From contig CANRKB010000007.1 in assembly GCA_947631115.1 (NCBI GenBank), forward strand, positions 1 through 64,000: 64,000 bases of DNA, read 5' to 3'. A model generated the notes under the pieces. It searched no databases. It worked only from the letters and a program-made list of their open reading frames with translations, and had not been told where the DNA came from. Positions 56,738 through 64,000 of this stretch are shown here, in pieces. Positions within the stretch are counted from its first letter, which is position 1, and each line of letters opens with the position of its first letter. The position numbers and the translations under genes are program-made. This stretch comes from an uncultured Clostridia bacterium (GTDB taxonomy: Bacteria; Bacillota; Clostridia; Oscillospirales; Ruminococcaceae).

Positions 56738-57547
56738 TCAGAAATTGTCTTTATATATTACCGCAACGGAAATATCGTCCCTGCTGCCGCTAAGCGAGCG
56801 CGTTCTGAGATGTTCTTCGAGAGCGTCTGCGGTGTCGGTTTCGATAGCCGAGAAGATCCTTTTCCCGAATTTCATAAAATCCCCGACATTCACAAACGAA
56901 TTTATCAGCCCGTCGCTTGAAAGCGAAACGCCCGAAAAGTTCCCCTCGCTGTAAAATGAACGGAAGCTTTCAATGGCGTTGCTGTCGCAAAGCGAAGTCG
57001 TAAGATTTCCGACAAGCTCCGCGTCGTCCGGCATAGGGCAGAATATCTCTCCGTCCTTTTGCACGAGAAAGTTCCCGTCGCCTATCTGAAGTCCGAAACA
57101 GCCCTTTTCGCTAATGCCTGCGACAATAAGCGTCGCTCCGTACATGACTTCGTTCGTTATGCCGCCGTATTTTTCGCAGACAGCCCTTTCGCTTTCACTA
57201 AGCGGATTTTCCCGAATATGTTCGGTTATCTCGCTGTTCCAGCCGCAGATTATGTTTGCGGCGATTCTCCGTGCGGCGTTAACGCGGTCGTTTTGAAATA
57301 TCCTGTCGATACCGCCGTTCTGCGCGGCAAAATCACTGACGGAACGCATTGCGATATTGACAGCCATTTCGCTTCCGAACGCGCTGCGAAAATGTCTTTC
57401 GCTGCCGTGACCGTCGGAAAGCACGGCTAATGCCAAGTCTTCCGACAGGCAGACCTTTGCGCTGTCCTGGCAGGGCAGACCCTCGCACTCGTGAGAAGCG
57501 CCGCACACCGACAGAGCGTATCCCCTGAATTTTTTGTTTTCAAGCAT
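56738..57547 (-). CDS. PP2C-family protein phosphatase
   Basis: LAVLSDGHGSERHFRSAFGS, SLSSDGLINSF, GSRDDISVAVI metal-binding Asp motifs. Confidence 0.85.
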   Translation of the reverse strand: MLENKKFRGYALSVCGASHECEGLPCQDSAKVCLSEDLALAVLSDGHGSERHFRSAFGSEMAVNIAMRSVSDFAAQNGGIDRIFQNDRVNAARRIAANIICGWNSEITEHIRENPLSESERAVCEKYGGITNEVMYGATLIVAGISEKGCFGLQIGDGNFLVQKDGEIFCPMPDDAELVGNLTTSLCDSNAIESFRSFYSEGNFSGVSLSSDGLINSFVNVGDFMKFGKRIFSAIETDTADALEEHLRTRSLSGSRDDISVAVIYKDNF

Positions 57548-57566
57548 AATTTACCCTATAGAGCAA

Positions 57567-58295
57567 TTACCAGCCCTCTTCTATATCGTCGCTTATTTCG
57601 GAGCTTTCGGCATACTCGCGTATCTGTTCTGCGGCAGTTTCCTGTTTTGTGCGGAAATCTTCTTCCGTTTCCGCAAGGCGAATACTCCTGCTGCCTATTT
57701 GAGAAGACGTTATTGCGACAAACTTTACGAGTTTTGCAAGCGCTTCGCCGTTATGCGCCGCGACAACACTGTCGGGGTTTTCGGTAAAGCGGGATAAAAT
57801 GTCTAAGTCTGCGTCCTCGCCTATTGCAACGGCGGCTTTTATTCCCGCGGAATACCAGCGGTTTCTGCGAAGTTCTTCCAGTCCTTTTTCAAAGTTGTCC
57901 GTAGGATAACCGTCCGACATAAGTATCATAACGGGCGCGAAAGACAGCGACGGACTGTTCATAAACGAATTTCTCGACAGCTTTGAGTTAAGTTCGGAGA
58001 ACGCGCTTCCAAGGTCCGTAACGTTTTCCGCGTCGAGAGGTTTCCATTCAAAGTTTTCGACAGAGATAGGCTCGGGATACATCCACTCGCTCCCGCCAGA
58101 AAATTTCAATACCGCTATTTTTATATCCGCGTCCGCTCCGCCTATCCCGCGTATTTCCGAAATAAGCTCTTCCATAACGGCGTTTACTGTTCCTATCTTA
58201 GAGCCGCTCATACTTCCCGAGCAGTCTATAAGCAGGAAAAGCACCATTGATTTTTTGGCGATCTCTTCTGCGTCGTCAAAGGGATTTACAGGCAT
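57567..58295 (-). CDS. VWA-domain protein, TerY-like
   Basis: MIDAS motif LLIDCSGSMSG; VILMSDGYPTDNF. Confidence 0.85.
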   Translation of the reverse strand: MPVNPFDDAEEIAKKSMVLFLLIDCSGSMSGSKIGTVNAVMEELISEIRGIGGADADIKIAVLKFSGGSEWMYPEPISVENFEWKPLDAENVTDLGSAFSELNSKLSRNSFMNSPSLSFAPVMILMSDGYPTDNFEKGLEELRRNRWYSAGIKAAVAIGEDADLDILSRFTENPDSVVAAHNGEALAKLVKFVAITSSQIGSRSIRLAETEEDFRTKQETAAEQIREYAESSEISDDIEEGW

Positions 58296-58483
58296 TTTAC
58301 TTCCTCCCTCAATAATTACATGAGCCGATACCGCGACGGGTAAAAGCCCGTTCTTTTGATTACACATTACAATTATATCATATTTCTTTTTATTCGTCAA
58401 GTTTTTTCTGTATGTTTTTTGAATATAAAATTTCGCAAAAAAGAGGGACCCTGAATAGGATCCCTCTCGGTATGTTGATGTTT

Positions 58484-59533
58484 TTATGACATAAGTTTCT
58501 TTTCCATTTCGGGCGGGTTGTTTGAATATTCAAGCGCTGTCTGGTAGGAGATCTTTCCTGCCGCATACAGCTTTGCGAGAGCGTCTATAAGGGTCTGCAT
58601 TCCTTGTTGTGAAGCGCCCTGCATGGTGGTTTCCATCTGCGCTATCTTGTTTCCGCGTATGAGGTTCTTTATTGCGTCGGACCCGAGCATTATCTCATCG
58701 CACGCAACTCTTCCCTTGCCGTTTGAAGTAGGTATAAGAAGCTGAGCTACAACGCCCTGGATCATGTTTGCGACCTGAGTTCTTACCTGTTCTTTAGCGT
58801 CGGCAGGGCAGACGTCTATGATACGGTCGATAGTCTGCGCGGCGGACGAGGTGTGGAGCGTTCCGAACACAAGGTGTCCCGTTTCAGCGGCGGTAAGCGC
58901 AAGAGAAATGGTTTCATAGTCTCTCATTTCGCCGATAAGTATAACGTCGGGGTCTTCACGCAGCGCGCTTCTCAGCGCGTCGGAGAAGCTCGTAACGTCG
59001 CGTCCTATCTCACGCTGATGTACTGTCGCTTTGCCCTGGGTATAGCGGTATTCTATCGGGTCTTCTATGGTGATTATATGACAAGCGCGGGTCATATTTA
59101 TGTGCTGGATCATTGCGGCAAGAGTCGTGGATTTTCCCGCGCCCGTAGGTCCCGTTACAAGTATAAGTCCCTTGCGTTTTTTTGCAAGTTCGAGAAGAAT
59201 AGGCGGAAGTCCGAGTTCGTCGAGAGAGGGTATTTCCTCGTTCAGCAGACGAATGGAACAAGCGAGCTTTCCGCTCTGGTGGAACACGTTTACACGCTGA
59301 CGCGCGCCGTTCTTAAGCTCAAAACTGAAGTCAACGTCTTTACCCTTTGCAAGGATCTGTTCCTGTTCGGGAGTAAGGATAGACATAATTGTACGGTGAA
59401 CGACCTGATCGGACAGATCCTGATAAGGTCTGAGCTCGCCATGTACTCTTATAACGGTAGGCAAACCGACAGAAAGGTGAATATCCGAAGCTTTCATTTC
59501 GCGCGCCTGCATGATAAAATCTTCAAACGTCAT
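58484..59533 (-). CDS. pilT: type IV pilus retraction ATPase PilT
   Basis: GPTGAGKSTTLAAMIQHIN, IEDPIEY, LREDPDVILIGEMRDYETISLALTAAETGHLVFGTLHT. Confidence 0.93.
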   Translation of the reverse strand: MTFEDFIMQAREMKASDIHLSVGLPTVIRVHGELRPYQDLSDQVVHRTIMSILTPEQEQILAKGKDVDFSFELKNGARQRVNVFHQSGKLACSIRLLNEEIPSLDELGLPPILLELAKKRKGLILVTGPTGAGKSTTLAAMIQHINMTRACHIITIEDPIEYRYTQGKATVHQREIGRDVTSFSDALRSALREDPDVILIGEMRDYETISLALTAAETGHLVFGTLHTSSAAQTIDRIIDVCPADAKEQVRTQVANMIQGVVAQLLIPTSNGKGRVACDEIMLGSDAIKNLIRGNKIAQMETTMQGASQQGMQTLIDALAKLYAAGKISYQTALEYSNNPPEMEKKLMS

Positions 59534-59724
59534 AACAAAATCTCCTTAAGTTATTAAATACTCCCGAATTGAGCGAGGCTTTCTTCGCTCGGTTTCGGAC
59601 ATATACATTTACACACATCATATTATAACATATTATTTTAAAATTGTAAAGAGCTTTATTAAAAATTTTTGAGTATAATTTTTTCGTTCATTTTACGGCA
59701 GCAGAAAATGATAATAATGCGCAT

Positions 59725-60435
59725 TTACGCGTTGTCAAAGTTAATACCCGTAATTCTGTACAGCTCTCCCACTTTTTCAAACGTTATGCGAAGCGTTCCC
59801 GAAGAGTCTCCCGCGGTAATGCTGTCGCCCTCAAGTTCGAATGAATAACCGTTCCCATGTAAAAATCCCGCGCAGAGGAGCTTGTGGTCGCAGTAAAACG
59901 AGCTTATTATTTCGACCGTCTGATTTGCAATATCATTGAGCGGCGCAGGCTCGAATATTTCATCGGGAAGCCCGTTTATCTGTACAAAAAGCGCTCCGCC
60001 CTTATACGGACAGCGGTAATAACAAACGTTGTTCTCCGCCGCTCCCACGGTTACCATTGAGAGGTTGTGACCGCTATGCAATTCGTCGAGCGTGAATTTT
60101 TCAAAGCGGATCTCCGCGCAGTCCGGCAAGTTTCGTTTTGCGCGGCGCGCGGGAGCAAAAGCGATTTCGGAAAGCCCGCTTTCGTTTACCGCCCAACCCC
60201 AGAGCCAAGTGTTTGAGCGGTAGTCCTCCGAGCCTATTATCCCGCAGTCAAACGTCTTTTTCCCGAAAGAGATAAGGCGTTCTCTGACGTCGACGTGCCA
60301 GCCGCTGTTTCCTATGACGAGCTTTCCCATGCGCTTCTGACGGTAAATTGCGTTTCCTGCCGAAAGCGACAAAAGGCTTAAAAAATCGCTTTTGTCGAAA
60401 TCAACCGGAGTTGTAAGTATGCTGATATTTTTCAT
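59725..60435 (-). CDS. hypothetical protein (DUF6882-like)
   Basis: TWLWGWAVNESGLSE segment; complete ORF. Confidence 0.5.
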   Translation of the reverse strand: MKNISILTTPVDFDKSDFLSLLSLSAGNAIYRQKRMGKLVIGNSGWHVDVRERLISFGKKTFDCGIIGSEDYRSNTWLWGWAVNESGLSEIAFAPARRAKRNLPDCAEIRFEKFTLDELHSGHNLSMVTVGAAENNVCYYRCPYKGGALFVQINGLPDEIFEPAPLNDIANQTVEIISSFYCDHKLLCAGFLHGNGYSFELEGDSITAGDSSGTLRITFEKVGELYRITGINFDNA

Positions 60436-60573
60436 CGGCTGCTCCTTTATTTAATGTTGTCAATTATCATTGTATCACAATTTCTCTAGAATTTCAACAT
60501 CGCTTATATTTTTTTCAAAAAATAATGACAAGCCGATAAAAATATGTTATAATCGTAGAGTGATTATATATTT

Positions 60574-61209
60574 ATGTCCACGACATCCGAAAGTCCAATT
60601 CTTGAATTGTTGCAGCGTCTGAATCCATTCGCGGAAAGGAAGTTTATGAACTTAAAGCAAGATGAAATAAAGCCTTTAGCGCGCGGAACAATGAACCTTA
60701 TAAAAAGTCCCCGCCTCTGGCTTATTCCCTATATATCGGTATTTGCACTCTGGGGAATAGCTATGGTCGTCATTTATCTTACGTTGTTTTCGGACGGCTC
60801 TTTTCCTTTTGTCATTCTGCTTTCGATAGTAATACCGGGCGTTATCGGCGGCATTATTTATGTTTCGGCAAAATCGGGAAAGCCTGCGGAATATATCGCC
60901 GACAGCGAAAAGTTTATTATACGTCAGAAGAACAAGCCCGAAGAATGTATTTACTATTCGGAAGTACGCAGCGTTACAATTGAACCTTTGTCTATGGGAA
61001 CTTTGCTCGAATATCTTCACGCGGGGTATACCGTGACAATCAAAACGGCTTATAGAAATTTAGTCTATTATTACGCTCTCAGCGGACCTTATTCAAAAAC
61101 CGCGCCCGAGGACACCCCGTTTGCTATAATAGGCAATAATATCCCAAAGCCGAAAAATAACGAAGAAAAAATTGTAGGATTAGAAGATTATCATGCGAAT
61201 ATTCCGTAA
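60574..61209 (+). CDS. membrane protein with PH-like domain, hypothetical
   Basis: two TM helices and ADSEKFIIRQKNKPEECIYYSEVRSVTIEPL; alternative start at 60646. Confidence 0.5.
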   Translation: MSTTSESPILELLQRLNPFAERKFMNLKQDEIKPLARGTMNLIKSPRLWLIPYISVFALWGIAMVVIYLTLFSDGSFPFVILLSIVIPGVIGGIIYVSAKSGKPAEYIADSEKFIIRQKNKPEECIYYSEVRSVTIEPLSMGTLLEYLHAGYTVTIKTAYRNLVYYYALSGPYSKTAPEDTPFAIIGNNIPKPKNNEEKIVGLEDYHANIP

Positions 61210-61263
61210 TAAAAGGCTTTGTGCAACTAATGCTTTATATGCGGGATAAACCGAATTCTTACC

Positions 61264-61391
61264 GGACTGCAGATAAAGCCCCATCTACGTCGTCAGAAGC
61301 CCAGCGGCAGGCACAAAGCCTAGCCGCAGGACTTCTTCCCAGTATCCGGGACTTTCTCTACAGTCTGAAGCAGGACTTTTTATACAGTTTG
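61264..61391. mobile_element. MITE-like repeat, copy B (128 bp)
   Basis: reverse complement aligns end to end with 11126-11252; hairpin 61295-61308/61323-61336 with changed but largely complementary arms. Confidence 0.75.
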
Positions 61392-61429
61392 TTCTTATTT
61401 CTTATAATTGAAAGGAATTGAAAATCATT

Positions 61430-62101
61430 ATGCGAATGCGCCGTAAGAAAAACCTTGACGAAAGGCTTGAAAAATGCCGCGGGTCAATGCTTTATATGCA
61501 GTGTCAGAACGAGCATGCAAACGACCCGCTGTCCGAAGAATTTTTCGCCGACAGCAGAAAAACTTTCGGGAATGATAATCCGCTGTATCTTGAGATAGGC
61601 TGCGGAAAGGGAGGCTTTGCGATAGAATTTGCAAGGCAAAATCCCGATATAAATCTCATAGCCGTAGAAAAAACGCCGAACGTTCTTATAACGGGAATGG
61701 AAGCGCAGGAGGAATTAAAGCTCCCGAATCTTAAATTCTGCATGGGACAGGCGGAGTATCTCTGCCATTTGTTTCACGAGAATACTATTGACAGAATCTT
61801 TCTTAATTTCAGCTGTCCTTTCCCGAAAAATCATTATGCCGCGCACCGCCTTACGCACGAGCGCTTTCTGGAAATATACCGCGCCATCATGAAGCCCGAA
61901 GCGGAAATTCACCAGAAAACCGACAATATGCGCTTTTTCGAGTTTTCGGTAGAAAAGTTCTCGCAAAACGGCTTCGGCTTAAAAAACGTTTCGCTCGATC
62001 TACATAACAGCGGCTTTGAGGGGAATATTATGACTGAATACGAAAAGCGCTTTGCCGATCTCGGTCAGCCTATCTACAGGCTCGAAGCGTTTTTAAGATA
62101 A
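61430..62101 (+). CDS. trmB: tRNA (guanine-N7)-methyltransferase
   Basis: YLEIGCGKGGFAIEFA, RIFLNFSCPFPKNHYAAHRLTHERFL. Confidence 0.9.
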   Translation: MRMRRKKNLDERLEKCRGSMLYMQCQNEHANDPLSEEFFADSRKTFGNDNPLYLEIGCGKGGFAIEFARQNPDINLIAVEKTPNVLITGMEAQEELKLPNLKFCMGQAEYLCHLFHENTIDRIFLNFSCPFPKNHYAAHRLTHERFLEIYRAIMKPEAEIHQKTDNMRFFEFSVEKFSQNGFGLKNVSLDLHNSGFEGNIMTEYEKRFADLGQPIYRLEAFLR

Positions 62102-62112
62102 TGGGAGAGCCT

Positions 62113-63030
62113 ATGAAAAAGATAACGGGAAAATTTCCGAGTACGACCGAACTTTGCGATATTCGCTTTTATATCTACACCCCCGAAAAACCGAAAGCCG
62201 TCGTTCAGTTTTCACACGGAATGTGCGAGTTTGTGGAGCGGTATGAGGAGTTTGCAAAGTTCTTGTGTGAAAACGAAATTGCATTTTGCGGACACGACCA
62301 TATAGGACACGGAAATTCCGTGGCTCACGACGACCTGCTCGGCTATTTCGGCGCGCACGACGGCTATAAGAATATGGTGCGCGATATGCATAGAATGAAC
62401 GACATTATCCGAAAAACTTTTCCCGATATGCCTGTTTTCATTATGGGTCATAGCATGGGCAGCTTTATCGAAAGAATCTATCTATCCAGATACGCCGATA
62501 AATTCAGCGGAGCGGTCATAATGGGAACGGCGGGAGGAATAACGGGACAAGCTCCCCTTAGAAAACTTCTGGATACGGCGGTAAAAAGAAACGGCGACCT
62601 ATACCGCCGCAAGAATATAACAAAGATGGTCTACAGCGTTTTAAATCTGAGGACGGAAAACCGCCGCACGGAATTTGACTGGCTTTCGCGGGACGACGCG
62701 GACGTTGATTATTTTCTTTCAAATCCGAAATGCAATTTCACTTTTACCGTTGCGGGCTACCGCGATATGCTGAACGCGCTTCTTTGCTGCAACTCCGCGG
62801 CTGTCGTAGAAAACACGCCGACGGATATTCCTTTGCTGTTTCTCAGCGGCGGCATGGACCCCATAGGAGAATACGGAAACGGCGTAAGAAAAGCGGTCAT
62901 AAAATATCTCGAACACGGCTGCGACGTGAATTTGAGGATATACCGCGAGGCAAGGCACGAGCTTTTATTTGAACTTAACAAAGACGAAGTAATGAACGAT
63001 ATACTTGATTTTATATTAAAGCGTATTTAA
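62113..63030 (+). CDS. alpha/beta hydrolase, monoacylglycerol lipase-like
   Basis: VVQFSHGMCEFVERYEEFAKFL, IMGHSMGSFIERIYL; C-terminal REARHELLFE. Confidence 0.85.
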   Translation: MKKITGKFPSTTELCDIRFYIYTPEKPKAVVQFSHGMCEFVERYEEFAKFLCENEIAFCGHDHIGHGNSVAHDDLLGYFGAHDGYKNMVRDMHRMNDIIRKTFPDMPVFIMGHSMGSFIERIYLSRYADKFSGAVIMGTAGGITGQAPLRKLLDTAVKRNGDLYRRKNITKMVYSVLNLRTENRRTEFDWLSRDDADVDYFLSNPKCNFTFTVAGYRDMLNALLCCNSAAVVENTPTDIPLLFLSGGMDPIGEYGNGVRKAVIKYLEHGCDVNLRIYREARHELLFELNKDEVMNDILDFILKRI

Positions 63031-63158
63031 AAGAATAATCTTGACAATTATATAAATTTGTGATAAAATGTAAAAGTTGGTAGCAGATAAGTTGGTTATA
63101 ATTTTTCAAATAATCTTACCTCTAACCTCTTACTTCTAAAAGGGAAGGACTTGATTTT

Positions 63159-63869
63159 TTGCTTGAAATAAAAGATTTATGTTGGACGACGTCCGACAAA
63201 AACGAAATATTAAAGGGCGTTTCATTTAAGACGAGCGGCGCGCTTACGGTAATAACGGGTCCGAACGGCGGCGGAAAGACCTCTCTCGCAAAGCTTATTG
63301 CGGGAGTTGAACAGCCGACCTCGGGGCAGATATTGCTGGACGGGGAGGACATAACCGCGCTTTCCGTTACAGACCGCGCAAACAAAGGCGTAGCTTATGC
63401 TTTTCAGCAGCCCGTCAGATTTAAGGGCATAACCGTAAGAGATCTCTTAGAGCTTGCCGCAAAGGACAAAACAGGCTATAAGGGATACTGCGATCTTCTG
63501 GGAAAAGTGGGGCTTTGCGCCGAAGAATACATTGACCGTGAGATGAGCAGCGCGCTTTCGGGCGGCGAAGCAAAGCGCATAGAGATAGCGACCGTTCTTG
63601 CGAGAAAAGCAAGGCTTTCCGTTTTTGACGAACCCGAAGCGGGAATAGACCTCTGGAGCTTTTCGAGGCTCGTTGAAACCTTTGAAGAGATACGAAAGGA
63701 AAGCGCGGGAGAGCTTATTGTTATCTCGCATCAGGAGCGTATTCTGAAAATAGCGGACACTATCATTGTCATAGCGGACGGAAAGATCCGCGTTTCGGGA
63801 CCGAGAGACGAAATTCTTCCCCAGCTTATGCAGGGAGAATATACCTGCTCTTGTCCGAAGAGATGTTGA
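63159..63869 (+). CDS. sufC: SufC-like Fe-S assembly ATPase
   Basis: GPNGGGKTSLAKLIAG, MSSALSGGEAKRIEIATVLAR, DEPEAGIDLWSF. Confidence 0.8.
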   Translation: MLEIKDLCWTTSDKNEILKGVSFKTSGALTVITGPNGGGKTSLAKLIAGVEQPTSGQILLDGEDITALSVTDRANKGVAYAFQQPVRFKGITVRDLLELAAKDKTGYKGYCDLLGKVGLCAEEYIDREMSSALSGGEAKRIEIATVLARKARLSVFDEPEAGIDLWSFSRLVETFEEIRKESAGELIVISHQERILKIADTIIVIADGKIRVSGPRDEILPQLMQGEYTCSCPKRC

Positions 63870-63889
63870 GCGCAAACGAGGTAAATTGA

Positions 63890-64000
63890 ATGGATACGAA
63901 TTTTAACGATATAACTGCGGGAATGTTGAAAATCATTTCCGACTATGACGAAACAACGGGCTTTAAGGGCGCTTATAATATCCGCGAGGACAGTTCCTGC
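63890..64000 (+). CDS. N-terminus of a probable SufB/SufD-type protein, truncated by the window edge
   Basis: open frame MDTNFNDITAGMLKIISDYDETTGFKGAYNIREDSSC directly after sufC. Confidence 0.55.
   Translation, partial: MDTNFNDITAGMLKIISDYDETTGFKGAYNIREDSSC

Overview
64-kb chromosomal window that looks like a low-to-mid-GC gut Firmicute (Clostridia/Oscillospirales-like; this is inference from gene content: SCIFF ranthipeptide pair, YqfC/YqfD sporulation proteins, PPi-PFK, GGGtGRT pair). It is mostly housekeeping and metabolic genes: KDG kinase, CCA transferase, PPi-PFK, RimI, UNG, RadA, MetH-like, HPF, PheA, IspD, IspF, TrmB, SufC-like. There is one tRNA-Ser(CGA). A probable 6S RNA sits at 12439-12624. 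I saw no rRNA, CRISPR array, prophage or intact transposase. The most interesting non-routine content is: (1) a ~620-nt gene-free, highly structured minus-strand interval (11253-11871) behind a near-consensus promoter, a candidate large ncRNA; (2) a dense family of MITE-like intergenic repeats, some with shared 10-bp TIRs (AG[A/T][T/C]TGTATA) and a covarying internal hairpin, others nested-palindrome or composite, one lying between scfA and scfB of the SCIFF ranthipeptide locus; (3) a zinc-ribbon/PASTA protein kinase whose HRD and DFG motifs are degenerate (pseudokinase); (4) a minus-strand envelope cassette with two sigma/DUF4367 anti-sigma-like pairs, two secreted proteins, two paralogous lipoproteins and an ABC exporter; (5) a mntP leader dominated by a terminator hairpin, with no recognisable yybP-ykoY motif. 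Start codons were chosen by eye, and family names come from motif recognition without database searches.
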